Shown here: piece by piece, positions 44,431 through 53,324 of the stretch
Layout: each line of letters starts with the position of its first letter
Position numbering within the stretch: the first letter of the stretch is position 1
NCBI RefSeq assembly: GCF_900155395.1
Contig: NZ_LT699726.1
Coordinates: forward strand, 124,001 to 188,000
DNA length: 64,000 nt
Direction: 5' to 3'
Source: Merdibacter massiliensis
GTDB taxonomy: Bacteria; Bacillota_I; Bacilli_A; Erysipelotrichales; Erysipelotrichaceae
Notes under the pieces: model-generated
Told to the model about the DNA's origin: nothing
Seen by the model: only the letters and a program-made list of their open reading frames with translations
Database searches by the model: none
Made by a program: the position numbers and the translations under genes

Positions 44431-44987
44431 CTCTTATTAAATTGATTCATCGCCTCATGAAAAGGATGGTCGATCGAAAAAATTGCAGCTTTGGCTGCTT
44501 GTTCAATGGAAGACGCATATGCTTCCTCATCTTCTTTCCGTATCTTTCCCAATACCCAGTCAACGACAGGAATTCTTGCATCTTTATCGATTCCCACACG
44601 AATCCGATCAAATTCCTGTGTTTTGATATGAGCGATGATGCTTTTTATTCCATTATGGCCGCCAGCACTCCCTTTTTGACGTAAACGAAGTTTTCCGACT
44701 GGAAGATCCAGATCATCATAGATCACCAAAAGATCTTCCGGAGCCAAGCGGTAGAAATCCATAGCAGCACGAACTGCTTCACCACTATTATTCATAAATG
44801 TTTGTGGTTTCATCAACAAAACACTTTCTCCATGTACATTTACTTTATCGATCAATGCTTTAAATTTTTTCTGCGTAATGGATGCAGACAGCTGATCTGC
44901 AATTTCATCCATCGTTTCAAATCCAGCATTATGACGTGTATGTTCATATTCCTTTCCAGGATTACCCAGACCAACAATTAATTTCAT
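44427..44987 (-). CDS. pth: Peptidyl-tRNA hydrolase (SpoVC)
   Basis: A 186-residue enzyme that frees tRNA from stalled peptidyl-tRNA. Motifs: MKLIVGLGNPGKEYEHTRHN with the catalytic His of HNAGF, PQTFMNNSGEAVR, and the DDLDLPVGKLRLRQKGSAGG region with HNGIKSI (each contiguous). Length is standard. First gene of the pth-mfd unit, followed by spoVT and yabO in the usual Firmicute order. Confidence 0.97.
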   Translation of the reverse strand: MKLIVGLGNPGKEYEHTRHNAGFETMDEIADQLSASITQKKFKALIDKVNVHGESVLLMKPQTFMNNSGEAVRAAMDFYRLAPEDLLVIYDDLDLPVGKLRLRQKGSAGGHNGIKSIIAHIKTQEFDRIRVGIDKDARIPVVDWVLGKIRKEDEEAYASSIEQAAKAAIFSIDHPFHEAMNQFNKR

Positions 44988-45040
44988 ATAGATCCCTCAC
45001 TTGCCTTTCTATTATAAAGAGAATATTTTCAAAAAGAAAG

Positions 45041-45065
45041 AAAAAAGATGCAAATGCATCTTTTT
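45041..45065 (-). terminator. Intrinsic terminator after the 104-residue membrane protein gene
   Basis: AAAAAGATGC / GCATCTTTTT stem with a 4-base loop and T tract in the leftward direction. Confidence 0.85.
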
Positions 45066-45378
45066 AGCCAAACAATAAAGCCGCAACGGCCCAGGGAATC
45101 ATGATATATAAAGCAATTCCTACTTCTTTCCAACTCATCGTTCGTTTACGATCTCTATTTTTCTCTAAAGCCTGGTTCAATTGCGTATCGTCTTTTTTCC
45201 ACTCTTTTCCATGTCCGATATGTATTGCTCCCGGCATGAGATAGAACACGACTCCGATCATGACAATTCCGGTAATTAAATTGATTGCTGTAGGGAAAAA
45301 AGAAAAATCTTTCAATAAATAGGATCCAAGCAGGATAACAATGGTATATATTCCTAAAATAATCGGAGTTTTTTTCAT
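45064..45378 (-). CDS. Small membrane protein of unknown function
   Basis: A 104-residue protein not assigned to a named family. Three hydrophobic segments are visible: residues 6-22 (IILGIYTIVILLGSYLL), 30-50 (TAINLITGIVMIGVVFYL) and 84-103 (VGIALYIMIPWAVAALLF). Between the last two is a charged cytoplasmic loop (GKEWKKDDTQLNQALEKNRD). It has an AGGTGCC-type ribosome site and its own terminator. Position between the his operon and pth gives no hint of function. Confidence 0.7.
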   Translation of the reverse strand: MKKTPIILGIYTIVILLGSYLLKDFSFFPTAINLITGIVMIGVVFYLMPGAIHIGHGKEWKKDDTQLNQALEKNRDRKRTMSWKEVGIALYIMIPWAVAALLFG

Positions 45379-45451
45379 CTAAGGCACCTCATTCATGAAT
45401 AAGGTAATCATATTCTGTATCTTTTCTTTTGTCAAATATTTTCCCTATTAA

Positions 45452-45480
45452 AAAATGTTTACAAATATTTGCAAACATTT
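45452..45480 (-). terminator. Intrinsic terminator of the his operon
   Basis: Near-perfect dyad AAATGTTT-(A)-CAAAT / ATTTG-(C)-AAACATTT just after hisE; leftward it runs into TTTTTTAATA. Confidence 0.75.
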
Positions 45481-45488
45481 TATGATCA

Positions 45489-45818
45489 TCAATATTGTTC
45501 AATTTTTTTACGCTCTGGTTTTAAGTTTCCGGTTTTTTTGCTGCGGCCGGCTAACACTTCTTTTACATCATCTAATGTTACACCGCGATCTGCCATCAAA
45601 ACGAACACATGGTACAGCAGATCTCCGATCTCATTGGCAATTTCTTCATTATTATCTTCTTTCATGGAAGCAATAATTACTTCTGTACATTCTTCTCCTA
45701 CTTTTTTTAAGATTTTTTCAATTCCTTTATTGTATAAATAAGCCGTATAACTGTTTGGTTCAGCATGGCTCTTGCGATCCACGACTGTTGCATACAGCGT
45801 ATCAAATTCGTTTTCCAT
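45489..45818 (-). CDS. hisE: Phosphoribosyl-ATP pyrophosphatase
   Basis: A 109-residue MazG-like enzyme for step 2 of histidine synthesis. The metal site is visible in KVGEECTEVIIAS and NEIGDLLYH. I chose ATG 45818, with AGGAGG ten bases upstream. HisE and HisI are separate proteins here, not fused as in many bacteria. Last gene of the operon. Confidence 0.94.
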   Translation of the reverse strand: MENEFDTLYATVVDRKSHAEPNSYTAYLYNKGIEKILKKVGEECTEVIIASMKEDNNEEIANEIGDLLYHVFVLMADRGVTLDDVKEVLAGRSKKTGNLKPERKKIEQY

Positions 45819-45820
45819 CT

Positions 45821-46168
45821 TTATTGTTCCTCCTTTTGATATAGTGTTTGGAAAAAGCAACTGCGCGCTCCTGTATGGCAGGCAGCTCCATCTTGTATCA
45901 CGCTTAATAAGATCGTATCATTATCACAATCTACATCGATCTTACAGACATGTTGATAATGATCACTGGTTTCTCCTTTTAACCAAAGTGATTTTCTGCT
46001 GCGTGAATAATAACAAGCTAAGCCTTTTTCGATCGTGATCTTTAAGCTTTCTTTTGACATATACGCCAACATCAATACTTGCCCATTTTCATGATCCTGT
46101 ACGATTGCAGGTACCAAACCACCTTGTTTATCGAAATCGATCTTCTCCAATAATTCTAGATCGGTCAT
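45821..46168 (-). CDS. hisI: Phosphoribosyl-AMP cyclohydrolase
   Basis: A 115-residue zinc enzyme opening the purine ring of PR-AMP (step 3). It has [20 protein letters not shown], the acidic [11 protein letters not shown] segment that binds Mg2+, and the zinc cysteines in [14 protein letters not shown]. It overlaps hisF by 4 bases and is followed by hisE after 2 bases. Confidence 0.95.
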   Translation of the reverse strand: MTDLELLEKIDFDKQGGLVPAIVQDHENGQVLMLAYMSKESLKITIEKGLACYYSRSRKSLWLKGETSDHYQHVCKIDVDCDNDTILLSVIQDGAACHTGARSCFFQTLYQKEEQ

Positions 46169-46938
46169 GCTTCCCCCTCCATTCGAACTGGGATCCCTTT
46201 CTGTTGTAAATAGTCTTTTACTTCTTTTACGCTGTGGTCTCCATAATGAAAGATACTGGCAGCTAATGCTGCATCCGCTGCATCGCTTTCAAATACTTGT
46301 GCGATATGCTCGATTGTGCCACAACCGCCAGAGGCAATCAAAGGTACATCAATGATGGCATTTACTGCGTGCAGCATTTCCAGATCAAAACCGTTGCGTG
46401 TTCCATCGGCATCCATGCTGGTCAATAAGATTTCGCCTGCCCCCAGATCAGTAACAGTATGTACCCATTCGATCAAATCGATTCCTGTATCTTTTCTTCC
46501 GCCATTGATATAAACATTCCAGCCGCTGCCGTCTGCTCTTTTTTTTGCATCAATTGCCGATACGATACATTGACTGCCAAATATTTCGGCACCTTCTTTG
46601 ATCAATTGGGGATTTTTGATTGCTGCAGAATTTAAAGAAACCTTATCTGCTCCGCTGCGTAATAATGTATTGATATCTTCCATGCTGCGAATGCCGCCGC
46701 CGATCGTAAATGGAATAAAGATCTCTTTTGCCACACGCTGTGCGACATCTGCCATCGTTTTTCTTCCTTCGTTGGTTGCACTGATATCCAGAAATACAAT
46801 TTCATCGGCACCTTGTTCATAATATTGTTTCGCTAAAGCAACCGGATCTCCTACCTCTTTTAAACCGACAAAATTCACGCCTTTTACTACTTTTCCTTCT
46901 TTGACATCCAAACAAGGGATGATTCGTTTCGTAAACAC
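46165..46938 (-). CDS. hisF: Imidazole glycerol phosphate synthase, cyclase subunit
   Basis: A 257-residue TIM barrel that uses ammonia from HisH to form IGP and [22 protein letters not shown] carries the catalytic Asp near residue 11, and VSAIDAKK the second Asp near 130. Phosphate sites are GGGIRS and ASGGCG. It starts at GTG 46938, with AAGGAGG six bases upstream; the frame stays open eight codons further up. It follows hisA by 1 base. Confidence 0.95.
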   Translation of the reverse strand: MFTKRIIPCLDVKEGKVVKGVNFVGLKEVGDPVALAKQYYEQGADEIVFLDISATNEGRKTMADVAQRVAKEIFIPFTIGGGIRSMEDINTLLRSGADKVSLNSAAIKNPQLIKEGAEIFGSQCIVSAIDAKKRADGSGWNVYINGGRKDTGIDLIEWVHTVTDLGAGEILLTSMDADGTRNGFDLEMLHAVNAIIDVPLIASGGCGTIEHIAQVFESDAADAALAASIFHYGDHSVKEVKDYLQQKGIPVRMEGEA

Positions 46939-46939
46939 A

Positions 46940-47659
46940 CTATCCCTCCTTACACAGCGCAATCGCTTCTTTTAAATCCAATGTGCCATGCACCATTGCT
47001 TTTCCGCTGATGGCACCATACAGATCCATTTCTTTCAGCTTGCGAATATCTTCTATATCGCGAATGCCCCCGCTTGCTACAATCTGCATATGTACCTGCT
47101 CTTTTAATGTTTGCAGCATTTCTGTGTTCGGTCCCTGCATCGTTCCATCTTTCGATATATCGGTCACAATGATCGTTTTTACTCCTAATTCTTCCAGATG
47201 TTTTGCAAAGTCTACATAATATAAAGAACTTCCCTGCAGCCAGCCGCGGCCGTAAACATAGCCATTTTTACAATCGATGCCGACGGCTATATGAGAACCA
47301 TAACGAGCAATTGCTTCTTTCAACAACGCTTCATCTTCCATAGCAATCGTACCTAATATGACCCGATCGATTCCATTTTCGACATAATGAGCAATATCTT
47401 CTAACGAACGGATACCTCCGCCCACTTCTACTGAAACATTCACATTCTTCTTTGTCTCGATGATGATCGCATCATTGACTCTATGACCAGCTTTGGCACC
47501 GTCCAGATCGACCAAATGCAAATAACTGGCACCCTCCGCAACAAAACGATCAGCCAATTTTGGAACACTGTCGCCTACTATTTCTTTTTGTCCATAATCA
47601 CCTTGATATAATCGAACCGGCTGCCCATCAATGATATCAATTGCAGGTAGAATGATCAT
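46940..47659 (-). CDS. hisA: ProFAR isomerase
   Basis: A 239-residue TIM-barrel Amadori isomerase (step 4). It has [19 protein letters not shown] with the catalytic Asp, VGGGIRS, and [14 protein letters not shown] with the second Asp, then ASGGIRD. ATG 47659 has AAGGAG eight bases upstream; a TTG two codons earlier is less likely. Overlaps hisH by 4 bases. Confidence 0.95.
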   Translation of the reverse strand: MIILPAIDIIDGQPVRLYQGDYGQKEIVGDSVPKLADRFVAEGASYLHLVDLDGAKAGHRVNDAIIIETKKNVNVSVEVGGGIRSLEDIAHYVENGIDRVILGTIAMEDEALLKEAIARYGSHIAVGIDCKNGYVYGRGWLQGSSLYYVDFAKHLEELGVKTIIVTDISKDGTMQGPNTEMLQTLKEQVHMQIVASGGIRDIEDIRKLKEMDLYGAISGKAMVHGTLDLKEAIALCKEG

Positions 47660-48282
47660 ACGCAATGCTCCTTTCTCTTACACAAATCGCCAAAACGTTT
47701 TAACATGCGCAATCCTGCTTTTCCGCTTTTTTCCGGATGATACTGCATGCCAAATACATTTTCATGCCGTACATAACCTGGTATCTTCAGATCACCATAA
47801 CAAGAATAAGCAATCAAGTCTTCTGTTCTATAATTTTGTGCATAAAATGAATGAACGTAATAAACAAACGGCTGTTCTTGCAATGGCAGCAAATCATCAG
47901 CAGCTGCATGCTCTAAACGATTCCATCCAATATGGGGGATCTTCACTGCAGGATCCTGCATCAATACGACTTCACCTTTCAATAAGCCAAGCCCAGCTGT
48001 CTCTTCTACCTCATAACCTTTTTCAAATAAGACCTGCATTCCCAAACAAATACCTAACAACGGCTTTTTATTTTGTACTTGTGTACGAATGACATCGACC
48101 AGTCCTTCATTTTTTAAATTTTGCATGCAATCGCGAAAAGCGCCGACCCCCGGCAGTATCAAGCCGTCTGCTTCTTCTAGGACTTTGGCCTCTTTACTGA
48201 CACAATATGTAATGCCAAGCGAAGAAAGGGCATTACAGACACTGTGTAAATTCCCCATTCCATAATCAATTACTGCAATCAT
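47656..48282 (-). CDS. hisH: Imidazole glycerol phosphate synthase, glutamine amidotransferase subunit
   Basis: A 208-residue class I glutaminase that feeds ammonia to HisF. It has VIDYGMGNLHSV, the oxyanion region LPGVGAF, the nucleophile Cys in GICLGMQ, and the His-Glu pair in MQYHPEKSG. Overlaps hisB by 4 bases. Confidence 0.96.
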   Translation of the reverse strand: MIAVIDYGMGNLHSVCNALSSLGITYCVSKEAKVLEEADGLILPGVGAFRDCMQNLKNEGLVDVIRTQVQNKKPLLGICLGMQVLFEKGYEVEETAGLGLLKGEVVLMQDPAVKIPHIGWNRLEHAAADDLLPLQEQPFVYYVHSFYAQNYRTEDLIAYSCYGDLKIPGYVRHENVFGMQYHPEKSGKAGLRMLKRFGDLCKRKEHCV

Positions 48283-48863
48283 TCCAACACTCCCTTTGTA
48301 GATGGAAGTTCGTCATTAACGATACGAATTCCTTCTTTCACTGCACGTCCAAATGCCTTGAAAACTGCTTCTACTTTATGATGATCATTTTCCCCGTAAA
48401 GCACATTGACATGCAGCGTCAAATTTGCATGATCTGAGAAAGCACGCAAGAACTCCGGCAGCATTTCACAGGAAAAAGAACCAATCTGATCACGTTTTAG
48501 ATCACAATGACAAACCAGATAACTGCGGCCGCTAAAATCAAGATCCACGCTGCACAGCGTTTCATCCATCGGGACCCGTGCATTGCCATAACGAGCAATT
48601 CCCCGTTTATCGCCTAATGCTGTTTTTAACAGTTCCCCTAAAACAATGCCGGCATCTTCTACCAAATGATGATCACAAACATCCAGGTCGCCATGTGCCT
48701 GCATCGTCAGGTCCATACCAGAATGAAAAGCAAACAGTGTCAGCATATGATCAAAAAAGCCCACGCCTGTTGAGATATTGCTTTTTCCTGTTCCATCCAG
48801 TAAAAGAGTTGCTTCAATTTGTGTTTCTTTTGTATTTCTGGTTAATGATGCACAACGTTTCAT
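48279..48863 (-). CDS. hisB: Imidazoleglycerol-phosphate dehydratase
   Basis: A 194-residue Mn2+ enzyme (step 6). The repeated metal-binding motifs are FFDHMLTLFAFHSG, DHHLVEDAG and NDHHKVEAVFKAF. This is the single-function form: there is no N-terminal HAD phosphatase as in E. coli HisB. It overlaps hisC by 4 bases. Confidence 0.96.
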   Translation of the reverse strand: MKRCASLTRNTKETQIEATLLLDGTGKSNISTGVGFFDHMLTLFAFHSGMDLTMQAHGDLDVCDHHLVEDAGIVLGELLKTALGDKRGIARYGNARVPMDETLCSVDLDFSGRSYLVCHCDLKRDQIGSFSCEMLPEFLRAFSDHANLTLHVNVLYGENDHHKVEAVFKAFGRAVKEGIRIVNDELPSTKGVLE

Positions 48864-49891
48864 TGAAATTCCTCCTTAAAAGAACGAAGAATATGATATA
48901 CTTTTTCATTTTCTTGCGGAGTACCGATCGTAATACGAAAACTATTGTCATGATAATTTCGTATCGTAATACCTGCTTCTTCAAATTTTTTCAACAATTC
49001 TTCTTTTTTTGCAGATCGGCCATAGATAAAATTTGCATGTGACGGATACAATGTCAGCAGGGAATCATTAAAGTCCTTGCATTCTTTGATCATATGTTCT
49101 CTTTCCTGTTTGATAAGATCACATTGTGTCAACAATTCCTCTTTATGCGACAAAATGATCGTTGCGGCACACTGTGTCATGCTGTTGACATTATAAGGAA
49201 CTTTCTGCGGACGAATCTTTTCCATCATCTCTTCATTGCCAATCAAGAATCCACAACGACCTGCCGCAAAGGCAAATGCTTTTGACAGTGTACGCGTAAC
49301 AAACAAGTTTTCATAACGATCTACTTGATCGATCATGGTTCCTTCCATAAATTCTCCATAAGCTTCATCGATCACAACCGGACATTTAAATGTATCCGCG
49401 ATCCGGCACAGATCTTCCTTTTCGATAATCTGTCCGGTTGGATTATTCGGATTAGAGAATAAGATCATCTTTACATTTTCTTCTTTCCCTTTTTGAATAA
49501 ACCCTTCAATATCAAAAGGAGCATCCGCTTTACGTTCATAACGAACGATTTCTCCTTCATGCATGCCTAAATAATAATCATACATCGAGAAATCAGGTGT
49601 TAATGTCAATAATTTATCTCCTTTTTGAATAAATAATGAAATCATCAATCCTAACATTTCATCTGATCCATTGCCTGCGATCACCTGTGTCGGTTTCACT
49701 CCTGCATAATCTGCATATGCTTGACACAATGCACTTGCTTCATCTTCCGGATAGCGATGAAAAGAAATATCTACGATTTTTTCAGCAATTTCTTTACGAA
49801 TATCGACCGGCAAGTTCACACTGCTTTCATTTGCATTCAACAATATTCCTTCTCGATCCTTCATTGCTTCATATTCCATCTTCTCACTCAT
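48860..49891 (-). CDS. hisC: Histidinol-phosphate aminotransferase
   Basis: A 343-residue PLP enzyme (step 7). NANESSVNLP opens the family's conserved part; GNGSDEMLGL, FSNPNNPTGQ and DEAYGEF follow. The PLP Lys is in TRTLSKAFAFAAGRCGF. It overlaps hisD by 8 bases. It may also help with aromatic transamination, as HisC does in some Firmicutes, though a dedicated aminotransferase sits beside pheA. Confidence 0.95.
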   Translation of the reverse strand: MSEKMEYEAMKDREGILLNANESSVNLPVDIRKEIAEKIVDISFHRYPEDEASALCQAYADYAGVKPTQVIAGNGSDEMLGLMISLFIQKGDKLLTLTPDFSMYDYYLGMHEGEIVRYERKADAPFDIEGFIQKGKEENVKMILFSNPNNPTGQIIEKEDLCRIADTFKCPVVIDEAYGEFMEGTMIDQVDRYENLFVTRTLSKAFAFAAGRCGFLIGNEEMMEKIRPQKVPYNVNSMTQCAATIILSHKEELLTQCDLIKQEREHMIKECKDFNDSLLTLYPSHANFIYGRSAKKEELLKKFEEAGITIRNYHDNSFRITIGTPQENEKVYHILRSFKEEFQ

Positions 49892-51170
49892 TCTTTAACC
49901 TCACTTTCACCGCATTGGCATGTCCTCCCAGACCTTCATGATCAGCAATATTGATGATCTTTTTACCATCTCTTTGTAACGCTTCTTCACTATAATGCAA
50001 ATAGCAGCTTCGCTTTACAAAATCATCACAGCTTAATGCGGAGGCAAAACGCGCTGTACCATTGGTCGGCAATACATGATTGGTTCCTCCAAAATAATCG
50101 CCGATGCTTTCACAAGTAATATATCCCAGGAATACGCTTCCGGCATTTTTTACTTGATCCAAGTAATCTTTTGCATTTTCGACCATGAGTTCTAAATGTT
50201 CCGGAGCAATTAAATTACTGATGGAAATACATTGGGCAATATCTTTACAAATCATGAGCGTTCCATAATGCAGCAGACTCTCTTCAATGATTGATCGACG
50301 TTCTAATTGTGCACTTTGTTCCTTTAATTGCTCTTGTACTTTTTCCACCAGCTTTGTATCCGTAGTTAATAAGATACTGCAAGCACGCGGATCATGTTCC
50401 GCTTGTGATATGAGATCAGCTGCAACTGCTCCTGGATCTGCATTGGCATCTGCAATTACCAGGATTTCACTTGGTCCTGCTATCATATCAATATCCACAC
50501 GGCCAAATACCAGTCGCTTTGCACAGGCAACATATGCATTTCCAGGACCTACGATCTTATCCACTTGCGGGATGCTCTGTGTTCCATAAGCCAATGCTGC
50601 TACTGCTTGTGCACCACCTACTTTATAGATAGAAGTAACGCCCGCAATCTTTGCAGCTGCCGCAATCACCGGCAAGATCTTTCCTTCTTTATCCGGAGGT
50701 GTTACCATTACGATTTCTTTGACACCCGCAATCTTTGCCGGAAGCACATTCATCAATACCGTACTTGGATAAGCAGCTCTGCCACCTGGAACATAGACTC
50801 CTACGCGAGCTAATGGTAAAATACGCTGTCCTAAATAAACTCCATCTTCTTTATCCAGATGATATCCTTTCATACGTTGTTGTTCATGATAATAAGTAAT
50901 GTTTGCTGCAGCTTCTTCAAGATCTGCAATGAGCCCTGGATCTACTTTTGCACATGCGTCTGCTAGCTCTTCCTCACTTGCCTTTAGATTTTTTAATGCT
51001 ACATGGTCAAACTGTTCTGTGTACTTAAACAATGCAGCATCCCCATTTTCCTTTACATCCTGAATGATCTTTGCTGTTCTTTCAAACACTTGCGGATCTG
51101 CATCTGCCATACGGCCTTGCAAGAAAGTTCGCAGTTGTTCCACATTATTTGGATCCATTTGTTTCAGCAT
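49884..51170 (-). CDS. hisD: Histidinol dehydrogenase
   Basis: A 428-residue zinc enzyme that oxidises histidinol to histidine in two NAD-dependent steps. It has YVPGGRAAYPSTVLMN, the GGAQAVAALAYGT segment, VGPGNAYV, IAGPSEILVIAD and LISQAEHDP, plus the late NHVLPTNGTARF. Length is typical. It overlaps hisG by 26 bases. Confidence 0.97.
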   Translation of the reverse strand: MLKQMDPNNVEQLRTFLQGRMADADPQVFERTAKIIQDVKENGDAALFKYTEQFDHVALKNLKASEEELADACAKVDPGLIADLEEAAANITYYHEQQRMKGYHLDKEDGVYLGQRILPLARVGVYVPGGRAAYPSTVLMNVLPAKIAGVKEIVMVTPPDKEGKILPVIAAAAKIAGVTSIYKVGGAQAVAALAYGTQSIPQVDKIVGPGNAYVACAKRLVFGRVDIDMIAGPSEILVIADANADPGAVAADLISQAEHDPRACSILLTTDTKLVEKVQEQLKEQSAQLERRSIIEESLLHYGTLMICKDIAQCISISNLIAPEHLELMVENAKDYLDQVKNAGSVFLGYITCESIGDYFGGTNHVLPTNGTARFASALSCDDFVKRSCYLHYSEEALQRDGKKIINIADHEGLGGHANAVKVRLKNE

Positions 51171-51795
51171 GTCTATCCCTCACTTTCGTTAAATCATTTA
51201 ACAATGCCATGATTTCTTTTTGTTTTAATTTAAAACTGGCACGATTGACGATTACCCTTGCTGAAATATCGCAAATACGTTCATAGACGACCAAGCCATT
51301 TTCTCTCAGTGTCGTTCCTGTTTCCATGATATCCACGATACCGTCGCATAATCCTAAAATGGGAGCTAGTTCTACACTGCCTTCGATTTTTATGACTTCT
51401 ACATCCATATTTCTTTTTTTAAAGAAATCTCTGGCAACATGCGGGTATTTGCTGCCGATCTTGACATGTCCTAATTTTTCAAACGGACTCTTTCCCGGTA
51501 AACCTGCAACAATAAATCCACATTTTCCAATACCCAGATCCAACAGTTCATAATATCGGCCGTCTGCTTCCATCAATGTATCTTTGCCAACAAAGCCGAC
51601 ATCGGCAACACCATGCTCTACATAAGTCACACAGTCTGCAGCTTTTACCAAAAAATATCTCTGATCTTTTATGCTGTCTTGAAATACCAGCTGTCTTCCC
51701 TTATCTTTTAATTGTTCTATTCCATAACCACACTCTTCAAACATGGCGACGCTTTGTTTTTCCAAACGTCCTTTTGTTAACGCGATTGACAGCAT
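51145..51795 (-). CDS. hisG: ATP phosphoribosyltransferase, short form
   Basis: A 216-residue HisG of the short type, which lacks the C-terminal regulatory domain and needs HisZ. It catalyses the first step, joining ATP and PRPP. Motifs are SIALTKGRLEKQ, DVGFVGKDTL, and the PRPP-binding DIMETGTTLRENGL. It overlaps hisZ by 19 bases, in keeping with complex formation. Confidence 0.95.
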   Translation of the reverse strand: MLSIALTKGRLEKQSVAMFEECGYGIEQLKDKGRQLVFQDSIKDQRYFLVKAADCVTYVEHGVADVGFVGKDTLMEADGRYYELLDLGIGKCGFIVAGLPGKSPFEKLGHVKIGSKYPHVARDFFKKRNMDVEVIKIEGSVELAPILGLCDGIVDIMETGTTLRENGLVVYERICDISARVIVNRASFKLKQKEIMALLNDLTKVRDRHAETNGSK

Positions 51796-52913
51796 AGTGT
51801 TTCCTCCTTTATTTCTATATCCTTTATAGATGAATCAACGATCAAACATATTCTTGTTGTTTTTGCCAGTTCTCTTGCTTTTTTCATTGCTTCAACACGA
51901 TCATCTGGATGATATTTGATCACTGTTTTCTTTTCTTTTTCTTTTGCCTGATAAATCTGCGATAGAGCATCTAATTTAATAGAGAAGCCGACAGCTGGCA
52001 AATTGCGTCCATATTTCTCCAATAGCGTATCATAACGTCCTCCGCTTAATACGCGTTTTCCGACTCCTTCTACATACGCTTCAAAAACAATTCCTGTATA
52101 ATAATTTAAATTTTTTGTCTTGCCTAAATCAAAGCGTATCTGTACACAGCCTAATTGCTGCAGATCATCTGCCAAGAGCAGCAGGCGTCTTAAAATTTCT
52201 TTTAATTCTTCACAAAAACAATACTGTTTTGCTTCTTCCAATATTTCTCGATCACCGCTCATCCATGGAAGCTGCAAGAAAAATGTTTTCCCTTCCTCAC
52301 TTAATTTAAGAGAATCCAGCTTTTCTGCCAAAGATGTCATGCTTTTCTGATCGATCAAGTCAGACAGCTCTTCGCTGTCTTCCTGTGAAATTTGAAAGAA
52401 ACGGCAGGCTTCTCTAAAGAAGTTGATATTTCCGATTTCTAATACCCATGTATGATCTTTCACGACGCTCAATGCATCAAGAGCTGTCATCAGTATTTCC
52501 AGATCTCCACTTTGTTGATCGACTCCGATCAGTTCCACACCGCAATCGCTGATTTCATTTTTTAATCCGGAAAGATCTTCATGTACCTTGAATACATTTG
52601 CACAATATCGAAAACGAAGTGGCGGCTGCACATCTTTAAATTTTGTTGCTGCTAATCGTGCGATGGGGATCGTCATATCTGCACGCAGCATCAAAATACG
52701 ACCCTGAGCATCAAAAAATTTATACATATCTTGTTCATTGATATTGTCAAATCCGGCCTCATAGGTCTTATAAAATTCGATCATTGGCGTAATGACTTCG
52801 TCATATCCCCAGCTTTCAAATCGCTCTTCAATCGCTTGCTGCAGCTCTCTTCGCGCTGCACATTCATCGAGTATCACATCCCGCATTCCTGTAGGTATCG
52901 TAAACTGCTTCAT
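51777..52913 (-). CDS. hisZ: ATP phosphoribosyltransferase regulatory subunit
   Basis: A 378-residue paralogue of histidyl-tRNA synthetase that activates short HisG and senses histidine. It has the class II motifs PTGMRDVILDE and RADMTIPIARLA, GVELIGVD and YYTGIVFEAY, and SGGRYDTLLEKYGRNLPAVG split over residues 296-315. There is no anticodon-binding domain. First gene of the operon; ATG 52913 has AGGAGG about 9 bases ahead. Confidence 0.93.
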   Translation of the reverse strand: MKQFTIPTGMRDVILDECAARRELQQAIEERFESWGYDEVITPMIEFYKTYEAGFDNINEQDMYKFFDAQGRILMLRADMTIPIARLAATKFKDVQPPLRFRYCANVFKVHEDLSGLKNEISDCGVELIGVDQQSGDLEILMTALDALSVVKDHTWVLEIGNINFFREACRFFQISQEDSEELSDLIDQKSMTSLAEKLDSLKLSEEGKTFFLQLPWMSGDREILEEAKQYCFCEELKEILRRLLLLADDLQQLGCVQIRFDLGKTKNLNYYTGIVFEAYVEGVGKRVLSGGRYDTLLEKYGRNLPAVGFSIKLDALSQIYQAKEKEKKTVIKYHPDDRVEAMKKARELAKTTRICLIVDSSIKDIEIKEETLCCQSR

Positions 52914-52942
52914 TTTTCTTCCTCCTCTTTACACCAAATTAT

Positions 52943-53190
52943 AAAAAAAACTTTCATCCAAAGGACGAAAGTATCGTGGTTCCACCTTTTTTTACTGTTT
53001 TCTCACGAAAACAGCCTCTATGAGTATTTGCATACTGCACATGATAACGGATGCTGCCCCGTTGAAAGCTACTGTTCGTTCACTTTCACAACTCCAAGGT
53101 GTGTTCGCAGGATTCCTATATTCTTTTCCACCAAACAAGAACTCTCTATCATATTCCTCTCTGTTACTATTCCTCTTCTTCGTTTTATAT
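52943..53190 (-). promoter_or_regulatory. T-box riboswitch of the his operon (His specifier)
   Basis: The leader of hisZ carries the T-box core AGGTGGAACCACG (52975-52987) and an intrinsic terminator at 52950-52972 with stem ACTTTCGTCC / GGATGAAAGT and T8 tail. The 5' part can form a long Stem I. Within it the run GAA-CAC-A has CAC (53101-53103), a His codon, at the specifier position. Uncharged tRNA-His would bind both sites and switch off the terminator, so the operon is on when histidine is short. Confidence 0.92.
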
Positions 53191-53196
53191 ACGTCT

Positions 53197-53225
53197 ATCT
53201 TACTATTTTAGAAAATAACTGTCAA
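53197..53225 (-). promoter_or_regulatory. Promoter of the his operon
   Basis: Minus strand: TTGACA at 53220-53225 and TAAGAT at 53197-53202 with 17 bases between. The start should lie near 53190, just upstream of Stem I. The rest of the gap to the next gene (53226-53324) shows only a weak hairpin with a T tract near 53294-53320, possibly the end of the ECF gene transcript. Confidence 0.8.
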
Positions 53226-53324
53226 CCATTATTGTAACCGATTTTCATTAATTGAAAATTATTTCATCCTGTGATTTCTTTTCTAAAACTATCATATAAA
53301 AACAGGTTGACCCCTTTTTTTATA

